Shown here: in pieces, positions 15,996 to 24,421 of the stretch | Layout of the letters: every line of letters starts with the position of its first letter | Numbering within the stretch: position 1 is the stretch's first letter | Source of the DNA: Bacteroides sp. | GTDB lineage: Bacteria > Bacteroidota > Bacteroidia > Bacteroidales > Marinifilaceae | Direction: 5' to 3' | DNA length: 32,793 nt | Assembly (NCBI GenBank): GCA_021771575.1 | Contig: JAETOX010000023.1 | Coordinates: forward strand, 1 to 32,793 | The notes under the pieces: generated by a model | Seen by the model: the letters and a program-made list of their open reading frames with translations, nothing else | What the model was told of the DNA's origin: nothing | Databases searched by the model: none | Made by a program: the position numbers and the translations under genes

Positions 15996-16667
15996 TTAGG
16001 TCAATTCTTTGCTTCCTTTAATGGTGAGTGATGGACCCTCGTTTATCACTACGGCCGGAAAATCATCATTTACCTTTTTGTAATCTTCCGGGTAAAATGT
16101 CACCTCATCAAAGTGTAAATCTTTTATTTTCCGGCATCCCTGTGTAATAGCCATAAAACTATGGTTATTCCTCAGATCGACATGCTGCAATTGCGAACAA
16201 CCTGAAAAATCCACTATTTTTAGATTATTATCGTTAGCTTTTACTTCTTTCAGGAGTTTCAGATGTGATGCCTGAATATGGTCTAACCGGTTATGGCTAC
16301 AATCCAGATACACTAGAAAGGGGCAATTGATTAAATTCAGTTTTGTCAGCCTGTTTCCCCGGCACCATAAGCGGGCTAAAAAGTCGCAGTCAGTGATATA
16401 AATTTGTAAAGCATTCCAATCACTTATATCCAGCCAATTTATTCTTTCTCCGATAATATGAATACGTTGAAATCCACCTTCAAGGTATAAATGAGTAAGT
16501 CTGTTTTGCAGGATACCGTCTCCCCAGTCGATGACATAATGTCGTGCCCGTATCCGGAGTCGTAATATCTGTCCGGCTCTTATCCTTGTGTTGATGGTTA
16601 TCCGACCAGTATAGGGGCCCATACTATTTTTTCTGTAATCTATTTGTGTTGCTGTTTCTGCTGTCAT
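15996..16667 (-). CDS. Small leucine-rich-repeat protein with PKD-like N-terminal part
   Basis: This is a 223-residue protein with no signal peptide or membrane segment. Residues 22-75 read like beta strands with the motif YVIDWGDG (44-51), recalling PKD-type domains. Residues 98-168 hold about four leucine-rich-repeat units with a period near 21: LWCRGNRLTKLNLINC, LDCSHNRLDHIQASH, VKANDNNLKIVDFSGC and VDLRNN, with the LRR Leu/Cys/Asn ladder. The probable function is protein binding; the partner is unknown. The start at 16667 is only about 35 bp from the terminator of the upstream RNA gene, so its promoter must overlap that terminator or it depends on read-through. It does not resemble any secreted LRR adhesin, as no export signal is seen. 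Confidence 0.6.
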   Translation of the reverse strand: MTAETATQIDYRKNSMGPYTGRITINTRIRAGQILRLRIRARHYVIDWGDGILQNRLTHLYLEGGFQRIHIIGERINWLDISDWNALQIYITDCDFLARLWCRGNRLTKLNLINCPFLVYLDCSHNRLDHIQASHLKLLKEVKANDNNLKIVDFSGCSQLQHVDLRNNHSFMAITQGCRKIKDLHFDEVTFYPEDYKKVNDDFPAVVINEGPSLTIKGSKELT

Positions 16668-16701
16668 CTTTCTTTTATTTAATTAGGACTGGAGAGCCGA
16701 A

Positions 16702-16733
16702 TAAAAAAAAGCGCGGATCTCTTGGATCCGCGC
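16702..16733 (-). terminator. Strong intrinsic terminator of the 16.7-17.0 kb RNA gene
   Basis: GCGCGGATC (16711-16719) pairs perfectly with GATCCGCGC (16725-16733) around a 5-nt loop. On the minus strand it is followed by eight U (A at 16703-16710). No protein gene ends just before it, which points to a non-coding transcript. Confidence 0.85.
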
Positions 16734-16957
16734 CGATCTTATAATTTACGTGGACACCCCCGAATAGGCTGCACCGAGGAGTACCGCTAAGAACCCAAGA
16801 TCAGACCTAAACGGAGGGCCACGTAAGGTATACGTAGCACCTTCCGTAAGGTTCCTGATCTTTAAAATTTAGCGGTTTTTACGGTGACAGGACCTTTACG
16901 TTAGAATACATTTTAGAACTCTGGCAGATAAGCAAAACTGTACATTTGCACACTTAC
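16703..16957 (-). ncRNA. Structured non-coding RNA of about 255 nt, family not identified
   Basis: There is no protein frame, but there is a full transcription unit: promoter at 16965-16972, predicted start near 16957, and terminator at 16703. The transcript folds into a long rod by eye: CACCG/CGGTG, ACCGCTAA/TTAGCGGT, AAGATCAG/CTGATCTT, ACCT/AGGT, ACGGA/TCCGT and an apical ACGTA/TACGT, with internal loops between. It lacks the SRP GGAA-loop/AGCA core, tmRNA and RNase P signatures. It may be a 6S-like or Bacteroidales-specific RNA. The 5' end is predicted only. Confidence 0.65.
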
Positions 16958-16964
16958 CTATCCG

Positions 16965-16996
16965 CAAAATTAGAAATAATTTCCTGTGTTATCAAG
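16965..16996 (-). promoter_or_regulatory. Promoter of the 255-nt RNA gene
   Basis: On the minus strand TAATTTTG (16972-16965) is an exact -7 element. After a 20-nt spacer, CTTG (16996-16993) is a 3/4 match to the -33 element. Confidence 0.6.
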
Positions 16997-17053
16997 GTGG
17001 AATATATTTTTTATATGTTTTCATGCTTATCTTATCTATTAAATGGAATACAT

Positions 17054-17077
17054 AAAAAAAGAGCGGAACCGCCGCTT
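17054..17077 (-). terminator. Intrinsic terminator of the 6S-like RNA gene
   Basis: AGCGG (17062-17066) pairs with CCGCT (17072-17076) around a 5-nt loop, followed on the minus strand by seven U (A at 17054-17060). Confidence 0.8.
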
Positions 17078-17248
17078 CTTATTGCCCAAGGCACAACCAC
17101 GCGCCTACGTACAGTTTCCACGACGGCCCGCAAGTATGCAAGCCACCGAGTAAAGTACTGTACGTTATTGTTAGGTGGTTGTTTTAGGCAATAACAGCAC
17201 TCATCAATATGTCCATGCTTCTATCTACTTAGCATAGATAGCTGCATT
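17054..17248 (-). ncRNA. 6S-like RNA (candidate ssrS)
   Basis: The transcript is about 190 nt, starting from a consensus promoter and ending at a U-run terminator. Its shape is the 6S plan: a closing stem (ATTGCC with GGCAAT, then ACAACCAC with GTGGTTGT; 17187-17192 and 17175-17182 against 17081-17086 and 17093-17100), then an open bubble (9 nt on one side, 6 on the other), then a 9-bp inner stem (17157-17165 with 17107-17115) leading to an irregular apical part. A small 5' hairpin CTATCTA/TAGATAG precedes it. 6S RNA mimics an open promoter and binds RNA polymerase. The assignment rests on shape, not on a covariance-model match; a Bacteroidales-specific RNA is the alternative. Confidence 0.55.
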
Positions 17249-17253
17249 TCCTA

Positions 17254-17285
17254 CAAAGATAGGCAATTTATCGAATATACACACA
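17254..17285 (-). promoter_or_regulatory. Promoter of the 6S-like RNA gene
   Basis: On the minus strand TATCTTTG (17261-17254) is a perfect -7 element; TGTG about 20 nt upstream is a 3/4 match to the -33 box. Confidence 0.6.
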
Positions 17286-17379
17286 TATTTATATACTTTT
17301 TCTTTTTATCCTCCTGTATTGTTGTTTCACATTTGCTACCAGGACCAACTGGCATAGGTTCTGTAAACTCCCTGATTCT

Positions 17380-18054
17380 TCAACTGCGGGCGAGTGCCCG
17401 AAAGCGGTTTCGTTTGCCGAATAAGATAAATATATCGTTGGAAGTGACGATGAAGTCCTCTCCTGGGTTTTCGAGGAGTTCCATGCGCAGGTAGCCTTTT
17501 TCTTCGTCCCGGTTATAATGTTTGACGGCGATCAACCTAAGCGAAAATTCCTTTTCCAGTTTGATATCGCCTAACCGGCGGCCGATAAAAAGGGCCGGCA
17601 TTTTCATTTCATAAAGATAATAATCCGGTGACACCTGATAGGAATAAATCAAACTGCTTAATTCGGTTTTATTGGCGAAAAAGTCGGCATATTCTTTTTC
17701 CAATTGAATGATTTCTGTAATTCCCATCGCTTCAAGGACTGTTTTGTGAATCGTAGAGATTGCCCTTGCAATAATGCGTTTAGCCCCATTTTGTTTCAGG
17801 ATAGCCACAGTGAGAATAGAAGCACCGGCATCTTTGCCTAAAGTGACGATATTCAGGTCTGCATCTTTCAGGGGAAGATTACGGGCGGTCTGCTCACTGT
17901 TCAAATTCAGACAAATGGTGTTTTTGATGCTATCTTTATAAGCATTGATTTTATCTATATCTTTGTCTACGCCGATTACTTCGTAGCCCATGGCGGTGAG
18001 ACGTTGTGCCAATGCCATGCCGAAATTTCCTAAACCGATGATAATACATTTCAT
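17380..18054 (-). CDS. KtrA/TrkA-type potassium uptake regulatory subunit
   Basis: This is a 224-residue cytoplasmic RCK protein. RCK_N begins at residue 1 with the dinucleotide-binding motif GLGNFGMAL (7-15), with the acidic end of the second strand in VIGVDKD. RCK_C occupies about 140-220 (MPALFIGRRLGDIKLEKEF, then DIFILFGKRNRFRAL). Such subunits form an octameric ring gating a KtrB/TrkH channel in response to ATP/ADP or NAD(H). The length fits KtrA (single RCK pair), not the double TrkA of Proteobacteria. The likely channel partner is encoded on the same strand at 22565-24370, with pgk and aromatic-pathway genes in between. Confidence 0.92.
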   Translation of the reverse strand: MKCIIIGLGNFGMALAQRLTAMGYEVIGVDKDIDKINAYKDSIKNTICLNLNSEQTARNLPLKDADLNIVTLGKDAGASILTVAILKQNGAKRIIARAISTIHKTVLEAMGITEIIQLEKEYADFFANKTELSSLIYSYQVSPDYYLYEMKMPALFIGRRLGDIKLEKEFSLRLIAVKHYNRDEEKGYLRMELLENPGEDFIVTSNDIFILFGKRNRFRALARS

Positions 18055-18289
18055 ATCGGGTTTACGTTAGCCGGCCCGGTGAGGTTACTTCTCAGTCTCT
18101 CACCTCCCGCGCAAGCAGAAGCGCATATCGACAGCAGGTAATTCCTTTTGTTTTTTCGGTTCGTCACAACCCCTTATCCCATACATACCCTCCCAAAGGA
18201 CAAGAAGAAATGAAAATATTGCATCGTGTCCGGTTGTTAAAAAATCTATGGCGGTTTCGGGGCTCAATACAAATTGAGCTATTCTCCTA
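18055..18289. other. Gene-free spacer between trkA and the pgk terminator
   Basis: No convincing gene is present. It holds the trkA upstream region, but no full promoter pair was found. Small inverted repeats are present: GGTGAG/CTCACC around 18079-18105 and GCTCAAT-ACAA-ATTGAGC at 18262-18279. A 79-codon minus-strand frame runs through it but includes the pgk terminator and looks spurious. Confidence 0.4.
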
Positions 18290-18328
18290 TAAAAAAAGAG
18301 AATGCCTGAAATTTGTGGCATTCTCTTC
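18290..18328 (-). terminator. Intrinsic terminator of pgk
   Basis: AGAGAATGCC and GGCATTCTCT form a perfect 10-bp stem around a 10-nt loop, followed on the minus strand by a run of seven T and then TATAGG. It lies about 50 bp beyond the pgk stop codon. Confidence 0.85.
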
Positions 18329-18375
18329 TCCCAAATCACAATATAAACAAGGAATTCTAAATTTATAAAAATCTG

Positions 18376-19635
18376 TTATTCGCCGCGGATAGCAGAGATT
18401 CCGGGTAATTCTTTCCCTTCGATATATTCCAGCAATGCGCCTCCGCCGGTTGAAACATAACTAACCTTATCGGCTAATTTAAATTGATTGATAGCTGCAA
18501 CAGAATCTCCTCCTCCGATCAGGGAGAAAGCTCCTTTTGCCGTTGCTTTGACAATGGCTTCTGCAATGGCTTTGGTGCCTTCAGCAAATTTCGGTATTTC
18601 GAATACACCCACCGGCCCGTTCCAAAGGATGGTTTTTGACTCTTCGATTACCTGGGCGAAACGTTCACGGGTTTCCGGACCGATATCCAGGCCTTCCCAG
18701 CCGTCGGGAATATTCATCGGATCTGCCAGTTGGGTGTTGGCATCATTACTGAAACCATCGGCGATCACGGCTTGATTGGAGAGGACTAAATTTACCCCTT
18801 TTTCTTTAGCGATGCGCATGATTTCCAGGGCTAAGTCCAGTTTATCGGTTTCGCAAATCGAACTTCCTACATGTCCACCGAGGGCGGCTTTAAAAGTATA
18901 GGTCATGCCACCTCCCAAAATCAGGTTGTCTACCTTGTCCATCAGATTCAGGATAATATCGATCTTCGAAGATACTTTCGAACCTCCCATGATGGCGGTA
19001 AACGGGCGTTTCGGGTCTTTCATAACACTGTCTACAGCCTTCAATTCGCCTTCCATGACATAACCGAACATTTTGTCGTTCGGGAAATAGGGAGCCAGCA
19101 GAGCAGTAGAAGCATGGGCACGGTGAGCGGTACCGAAGGCATCGTTAATCCAGCAGTCTCCGAGCGAAGCCAGATCGGCTACGAATTTCTTCTGGGATTC
19201 TTTGACAGCAGCTTTGGCAGCTTTTTTCTCATCATCCGAAGCATCGTCGGCTAAGCCACGAGGTTTGCCTTCTTCTTCAGCATGAAAACGCAGATTTTCC
19301 AATAACAGTACTTCGCCTGGTTTTAATTCTGCAGCTTGTTCTTTGGCACTTTCTCCAACGCAGTCATCGGCAAATTTCACCGGTTGCCCGAGCAATTCTT
19401 CCAGATGCTTCTGAATGTGTTTCAGTGAATATTTGCTTTCTACACCTTTCGGACGTCCCAAATGCGACATCAGAATCACAGATCCTCCGCCGGCCAGTAC
19501 TTTTTTGATTGTCGGGATGGCGGCACGCATACGAGTGTCGTCCGTAATCTCGAATTTTTCATTTAAGGGTACATTGAAATCCACCCGGATCAATGCTCTT
19601 TTCCCTTGAAAATTGTAAGTGTCAATCGTCTGCAT
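18376..19635 (-). CDS. pgk: Phosphoglycerate kinase
   Basis: This is a 419-residue glycolytic enzyme transferring phosphate between 1,3-bisphosphoglycerate and ADP in the cytosol. Family marks include [12 protein letters not shown] near the N-terminus (residues 14-25), [15 protein letters not shown], the basic-patch region around [18 protein letters not shown] and the nucleotide-site GGGDSVAA near the end. The length is normal (an Ala/Lys-rich insertion near residues 130-145 is common in Bacteroidetes). It forms its own transcription unit, with a promoter at 19685-19716 and a terminator at 18290-18328. Confidence 0.98.
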   Translation of the reverse strand: MQTIDTYNFQGKRALIRVDFNVPLNEKFEITDDTRMRAAIPTIKKVLAGGGSVILMSHLGRPKGVESKYSLKHIQKHLEELLGQPVKFADDCVGESAKEQAAELKPGEVLLLENLRFHAEEEGKPRGLADDASDDEKKAAKAAVKESQKKFVADLASLGDCWINDAFGTAHRAHASTALLAPYFPNDKMFGYVMEGELKAVDSVMKDPKRPFTAIMGGSKVSSKIDIILNLMDKVDNLILGGGMTYTFKAALGGHVGSSICETDKLDLALEIMRIAKEKGVNLVLSNQAVIADGFSNDANTQLADPMNIPDGWEGLDIGPETRERFAQVIEESKTILWNGPVGVFEIPKFAEGTKAIAEAIVKATAKGAFSLIGGGDSVAAINQFKLADKVSYVSTGGGALLEYIEGKELPGISAIRGE

Positions 19636-19684
19636 AAAATGACTATTAATGATTAATATATATATTCTCCTTTTTTAGCGATCC

Positions 19685-19716
19685 TAAAATTAAGTATAAA
19701 TTGGCTTTTACCCAAA
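19685..19716 (-). promoter_or_regulatory. pgk promoter
   Basis: On the minus strand TTTG (19716-19713), a 20-nt spacer and TAATTTTA (19692-19685, 7/8 of TAnnTTTG) give a Bacteroidetes promoter about 50 nt before the pgk start codon. Confidence 0.6.
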
Positions 19717-19799
19717 ATTTTTGTCAACTATCCTGCTGTAAGGGCATTCAAACGTTTGTTGAAACATAGATTGGCCGATACAAAATCGTGGTAAAGGTT

Positions 19800-20231
19800 T
19801 TATCGTTTTTGGCGGAAAAATTGTTTGACAATTTCACTGCATTCCGCTGCCAGGATGTTGCTAAGAATTTTTGTCCGGGGATGTAACACCGGGGGCTGAA
19901 GGCGCGAATAGCCCCGTTGGGGATCCGGAGCGCCAATCACCAGTTCGCCTAGCTGTGCCCAGGCGAGTGCTCCGGCACACATTGTGCAAGGTTCCATTGT
20001 CACATAAAGCGTACAATCGTTTAGGTATTTGCCTCCCAAATAAGCGCTGGCCATCGTGATTGCTATCATTTCGGCATGAGCTGTGACGTCGTGAAGTTTT
20101 TCCGTTTCATTGTGGGCCCGGGCAATTATTTTCCCTCGGCATACGACTACGGCTCCTATCGGAATTTCACCTTCTTCGGCAGCATGTGACGCTTCTTCGA
20201 GGGCTTTGCGCATATATTGTTCGTGTGTCAT
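19800..20231 (-). CDS. tadA: tRNA-specific adenosine-34 deaminase (nucleoside deaminase)
   Basis: This is a 143-residue zinc-dependent deaminase that converts A34 to inosine in tRNA-Arg(ACG). The catalytic motif is THAE-like: DVTAHAEMIAI with His52 and Glu54. The second zinc motif is EPCTMCAGAL with Cys82 and Cys85. IPIGAVVV and HNETEKLHD are the usual substrate-pocket strands. The length is typical of TadA; a guanine deaminase is less likely from the context but cannot be fully excluded. The start ATG overlaps the aroA stop as ATGA, so translation is coupled and the gene ends the operon. Confidence 0.93.
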   Translation of the reverse strand: MTHEQYMRKALEEASHAAEEGEIPIGAVVVCRGKIIARAHNETEKLHDVTAHAEMIAITMASAYLGGKYLNDCTLYVTMEPCTMCAGALAWAQLGELVIGAPDPQRGYSRLQPPVLHPRTKILSNILAAECSEIVKQFFRQKR

Positions 20232-21436
20232 ATCAACCGTTTTAACTCATCCCAGTAATGAGGAAAGGATTTACTGGTCACTCCTTTATCCAGAATCACC
20301 AAATCCGGATATTTCAGGATGGCTGGAGCGAAGGACATAGCCATCCGGTGGTCGTGATAGGTGGCGATTTCGGGAGTTGCCGAAACCAGATATTTTTCTC
20401 CTTCCCAAAACAACCGGTTGTCACCGGCCGATTTTACCCGGTAACCGAGTTTTGCCAGTTCTGCCGTTAAAGCCTGAATCCGGTCGGTTTCTTTGATTCG
20501 TAACGTTTCTACCCCCGTAAATGAAAATGGAATATCCGATAAACAGCAGGCAACAGCGAAAGATTGTACCAAATCGGGCATTTCGATAAAGTCATATTCC
20601 AGCTGTTGAATCCGGAGGGGAGTTTTGGTTAGGAGGATCCCCTGATCTTTAAAAGTCGTCGTTACCCCTAGTTGTTCCCAAATTTCAACTTGCCGGGCAT
20701 CTCCTTGCATGCTATTCTGTGTCAGGCCCTGCATTTCGATCTCCCCTTGGCCGGCAAGGACCAGTAATTCATAGAAATAAGAAGCTGCACTCCAATCTGC
20801 CTCAACCCGGTAGGGGATCGGAGTATAGGGAGCGGGAAGGATACGGAAACCTGTCGCTGTAGGGGATATATCGGCACCAAAAGCTTGCATTATCAGATAG
20901 GTCATATCGATATAGGTAGGCGAAACGATTTTGCCGGTTAAACGAAGATCCATTCCTTGGCTCATATAGGGGGCGATCATCATGAGAGCGGAGATGTATT
21001 GGCTGCTTACCGACGCTGGGATCTCAAGTGTTCCGCCTGTCAGGGAAGAACCAAAAATCCGCAGGGGGGGATAACCGTTTTTACCTGCATATTCGATGTG
21101 AGCGCCTAGCTGATTTAAAGCGTCGACCAATATCCCGATCGGACGTTGTTGCATGCGTTCCGAACCGGTGAGTTCCCATGCTCCGGGAAGCTGCGAAAAG
21201 TAAGCCGTGAGAAAACGCATCGCTGTGCCTGCATGGCCGATATCGAAACCATGATCTCCGGAATGTAGTGCCTCCACCATAATGCGGGTGTCGTCGCAGT
21301 CTGAAAGATTCTCTATAGGAAAAGGACTGTGGGACAACGTATTTATTATCAGTGCCCGGTTGGAAATACTCTTGGAAGCCGGTAAATTTACCTGGCCTTT
21401 GATCGGTCTGGGAGTAGATGCGGATATGATCTTCAT
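20228..21436 (-). CDS. aroA: 3-phosphoshikimate 1-carboxyvinyltransferase (EPSP synthase)
   Basis: This is a 402-residue shikimate-pathway enzyme making EPSP from shikimate-3-phosphate and PEP. Visible marks are LPASKSISNRALI (18-30, with Lys22), GHAGTAMRFL (68-76, the usual GNAGTAxR with His in place of Asn), SSQYISALMM, the ADWSAASYFYELL segment, RIKETDRI and the YHDHRMAMSFA motif near the C-terminus. It is somewhat shorter than the 425-residue enterobacterial form, as usual in Bacteroidetes. It follows aroB by 23 bp and overlaps tadA by 4 bp. Confidence 0.97.
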   Translation of the reverse strand: MKIISASTPRPIKGQVNLPASKSISNRALIINTLSHSPFPIENLSDCDDTRIMVEALHSGDHGFDIGHAGTAMRFLTAYFSQLPGAWELTGSERMQQRPIGILVDALNQLGAHIEYAGKNGYPPLRIFGSSLTGGTLEIPASVSSQYISALMMIAPYMSQGMDLRLTGKIVSPTYIDMTYLIMQAFGADISPTATGFRILPAPYTPIPYRVEADWSAASYFYELLVLAGQGEIEMQGLTQNSMQGDARQVEIWEQLGVTTTFKDQGILLTKTPLRIQQLEYDFIEMPDLVQSFAVACCLSDIPFSFTGVETLRIKETDRIQALTAELAKLGYRVKSAGDNRLFWEGEKYLVSATPEIATYHDHRMAMSFAPAILKYPDLVILDKGVTSKSFPHYWDELKRLI

Positions 21437-21459
21437 GCGTCAGTCGAAAAATGGGGGAT

Positions 21460-22500
21460 TCAGGAACACTGAATTTGCTGCAATGCTTCGAGAATGTCTT
21501 CCTTCCCACAATAATGATCTGTTTCAAACTCTCCGGGACGGCGAAGAAGGGTAAAGTTTACGCCTGCATGTTCATTTTTTTTATCATGCAACATAAGTTC
21601 GTACAACGTTTCTGCTTCTGCTACCGGATGATAGGGTGGATATTTCTCTGAGATGAATTTCTGAATGGCTTTGAAATGTTTTTCGTCGAATCCTGTATGC
21701 CGGACAGAAAGATATAATTCGGCAATCATGCCATAGGCAACGGCGTCTCCATGATAAAGCGACAGACCCTTTTGTATGGCGATGCTTTCGATGGCGTGGC
21801 CCACGGTATGTCCGAAGTTCAGCGCTTTCCGCAACCCTTTCTCCCGGGGATCGCTTTGTACGATAGCTGTTTTTATCGCTACAGATTGTCGGATCAGCCC
21901 CAGAAATTCTTCTTCCGATGCCCGGGATAGATCGGCTTGCATGATCTCGGCTAACTGGTCTTCATCGGCTAGTAAAGCATGTTTCAGCATTTCGGCAAAA
22001 CCCGACAAAAGATGTGGTAAAGGCAATGTTTTTAAGAAATGGTTGTCGATGATCACCCATTCCGGAATAGAAAAAGTGCCGATTTCATTTTTCAAACCAT
22101 CGAAATTGATTCCTGTTTTGCCACCGATCGAAGCATCTACCTGAGCCAACAGTGTGGTTGGAATATTCACACAACGAATCCCCCGTTTGAAACACGAAGC
22201 AGCAAAACCACCCAGGTCGGTGATCATTCCTCCGCCTATATTGATCAAAACCGAATTCCGCCGGGCGGTGCGTTTCGATAAAGCATGCCAGATTTCTGAT
22301 ACATAGTCCAGGGATTTATTGTGTTCTCCATCCGGGATGGTCAGGATATGTTTAGGAAGAATATAACCGGGTTGCAAATATTCAAGACAATAATTACGAC
22401 TATTGTTATCTACTAATACAAAAATATCCTCGGATGGTATAGAAGCTAATATCCTTTTTAATTCTATACCAGCTTCATGAGTAAAAATAATATTATTCAT
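21460..22500 (-). CDS. aroB: 3-dehydroquinate synthase
   Basis: This enzyme of about 346 residues catalyses the NAD- and metal-dependent second step of the shikimate pathway. Marks are PDGEHNKS (57-64), NIGGGMITDLGGFAAS (88-102), the loop IPTTLLAQVDASIGGKTGIN (113-132), a metal-site region FGHTVGHAIE and HGDAVAYGM. I chose the ATG at 22500; an upstream in-frame codon at 22518 is TTG and less likely. Neighbours are aroA downstream (24-bp gap) and trkH/ktrB upstream (about 64 bp). The mix of aromatic-pathway and potassium-transport genes looks like a simple housekeeping run rather than one pathway. Confidence 0.97.
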   Translation of the reverse strand: MNNIIFTHEAGIELKRILASIPSEDIFVLVDNNSRNYCLEYLQPGYILPKHILTIPDGEHNKSLDYVSEIWHALSKRTARRNSVLINIGGGMITDLGGFAASCFKRGIRCVNIPTTLLAQVDASIGGKTGINFDGLKNEIGTFSIPEWVIIDNHFLKTLPLPHLLSGFAEMLKHALLADEDQLAEIMQADLSRASEEEFLGLIRQSVAIKTAIVQSDPREKGLRKALNFGHTVGHAIESIAIQKGLSLYHGDAVAYGMIAELYLSVRHTGFDEKHFKAIQKFISEKYPPYHPVAEAETLYELMLHDKKNEHAGVNFTLLRRPGEFETDHYCGKEDILEALQQIQCS

Positions 22501-22564
22501 GATTATAAGTTTCTGCAAAAATAAAAAGTAAATATTAAAACGCCAATAACTTCAGTGGTTCCTT

Positions 22565-24370
22565 TCAGAGAATAACATTATCTTCTGCATATGTATAATC
22601 CTGTGAACTTTGCTGGTGTATCAAGCCGGCCAGCAAACTGATAAATCCTACCCGGCCGATGAACATGGTAAGGCTGATGATGATTTTACCGGCGGTATTC
22701 AGGTGAGGGGTAAAGTCCAGGGTCAGGCCTACGGTGCTGATGGCCGATACCACCTCGAACAATAGCTGGGTAACCTGGCCATAAGGGACGAGAAAAGCCA
22801 GTAGGAGGGTTGCTGCCCCGATCCAAAGTAAAGAGAGCAAAATGATTGCGTGTGCCCGGCGGACATTTTGAGAAGGCAAATGCCGTTTGAATATTTCCAC
22901 TTTGTCCTTCCCTTGTAAAGTGCTGAGGATATTTTTTACGGCGATCGTAAAGGTTGTAGTCTTGATACCTCCTCCGGTGGATAAAGGAGAAGCACCGATC
23001 CACATGAGAAACAGTGTCAGGGCAATCGTTGCCGGCATCAGGGCGGCGGTATCGGTAAGATTGAAACCGGCGGTCCGTGGAGTGACGGCTCCGAAAAAAG
23101 AATAGATCAGTTTGCCGTTCCAGGGTAACCCGGCGAGTGAATGATGATTTTCGGCAAGCCAATACAATAAAGTCCCTCCTACCAATAAAAAGGCGGTCGT
23201 GGTGATCACTATCCGTGTGGTGGTGCTCACGATACGCACGTGCGAAGGCATACGTTTGGAAGAGCCGGTTATCCGGTAAAATACGTTCCTGATTTTATGA
23301 TTCAGGAGTTTCCCATAATTGAATACGATGGGGAAACCAATTCCCCCCAGAATGATCAGGATGCTGATCCACCACTGAAATTTATAAAGATGCCGGATGG
23401 CCAGATGACTGAGGTTGTCCGGTAACAGGGAAAAGCCGGCATTACAAAAGGCCGATACCGAATGAAATACAGAGAAAAAAAGGGGATTGGCAATGGCCTC
23501 GTTTTCCAGGTTTTTTACTGAAAGCCAAATCAGCCAGGCACCCACAGCTTCTACTGTAAGCGTCGTGAAAAATGTATATAATAAAGTGCGGAAAATATTA
23601 TTCATCGATTCTTCGCTCAGGATATTTTTTAAAGCCATCTGATCATTGAAGGAAGTTTGGGTGAAAAAAGATAAAGCGATAAAACTGGTGAAAGTCATGA
23701 CGCCGATTCCTCCGATCTGAATCAGTAAAAGCAAAATCACCTGACCGGTCGTGGTCAGATTGACAGAGATGTCTATCACGGTTAGACCCGTGATGCAAAC
23801 GGCACTTGTAGACATAAAAAGGGCATCGATAAACGATAATGTACCCTGATGGGCGCGCGGTAGCATCAGTAAAACGGCTCCCATCAATATAAAAAGCAGA
23901 AAACTGTACGTAAAAGTCATCTCCGGACGAATACGCCTTTGAAAAGTGGTCACCAGCACTTTGGATAACTGGATGATACTGATCAATAATAACAAAATGT
24001 GCATCAATATGTGATTGGTCTTCGGCAGCCAACCTTGATCCGGAAGATGAGACGATCGGGTGATCAGGATAAGAAGCAACAGCAAGAGTACGATGATTTC
24101 CACCCAGACTCCCTTTTCCCGCCAGATATTCTTGCGCTCCAGAGCGATGTTGACCAGGCTGCCGTAGAAAAAAATCCGTAGGATGATTTGAAAACTTTCT
24201 TCCACCAGCTTTTGCCCTGTTTCTGAAACGGCATATCCGAACTCGTATGCCATCAGGCCCAGTGTAGCTAAAGCGGCAAGGATAAAGACGATAGAAATCG
24301 ATTTACCGATAACTTTCAGCACAAGACGACGTAGTGTGCCTAGGCGGTATGCAAATTCTGCAGATAGCAT
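22565..24370 (-). CDS. TrkH/KtrB-type potassium channel-transporter subunit
   Basis: This is a 601-residue polytopic membrane protein. The N-terminal third has several extra membrane segments (about residues 24-45, 65-80, 88-110 and 118-140). Then come four M1-P-M2 repeats with selectivity-filter loops: MSTSAVCITGLTVID, VSAFCNAGFSLLP, TPRTAGFNLTD and STVGLTLDFTP, each keeping the essential Gly. A WIGASPLSTGGGIKTTT segment, the gate-loop region of KtrB/TrkH, is present. It imports K+ in complex with an RCK subunit, likely the product of 17380-18054. The gene lies 51 bp after a DUF486 gene and upstream of aroB, so it seems part of the same transcript. Confidence 0.95.
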   Translation of the reverse strand: MLSAEFAYRLGTLRRLVLKVIGKSISIVFILAALATLGLMAYEFGYAVSETGQKLVEESFQIILRIFFYGSLVNIALERKNIWREKGVWVEIIVLLLLLLILITRSSHLPDQGWLPKTNHILMHILLLLISIIQLSKVLVTTFQRRIRPEMTFTYSFLLFILMGAVLLMLPRAHQGTLSFIDALFMSTSAVCITGLTVIDISVNLTTTGQVILLLLIQIGGIGVMTFTSFIALSFFTQTSFNDQMALKNILSEESMNNIFRTLLYTFFTTLTVEAVGAWLIWLSVKNLENEAIANPLFFSVFHSVSAFCNAGFSLLPDNLSHLAIRHLYKFQWWISILIILGGIGFPIVFNYGKLLNHKIRNVFYRITGSSKRMPSHVRIVSTTTRIVITTTAFLLVGGTLLYWLAENHHSLAGLPWNGKLIYSFFGAVTPRTAGFNLTDTAALMPATIALTLFLMWIGASPLSTGGGIKTTTFTIAVKNILSTLQGKDKVEIFKRHLPSQNVRRAHAIILLSLLWIGAATLLLAFLVPYGQVTQLLFEVVSAISTVGLTLDFTPHLNTAGKIIISLTMFIGRVGFISLLAGLIHQQSSQDYTYAEDNVIL

Positions 24371-24421
24371 TCATTCCGGAATTAGATTTTCCTTCATGAA
24401 CGGATTTAACCTGAAAAAGTT

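Noticed and set aside
16703-16957. SRP, tmRNA or RNase P identity for the RNA gene
   Set aside because: The apical GGAA loop with AGCA internal loop of SRP, the tag ORF of tmRNA and the conserved RNase P core segments were not found.
16946-17194. 82-codon plus-strand ORF
   Set aside because: It is antisense to the 6S-like RNA gene, crosses its terminator and looks random.
18100-18339. 79-codon minus-strand ORF between pgk and trkA
   Set aside because: Its 5' part is the pgk terminator hairpin; no coding character.
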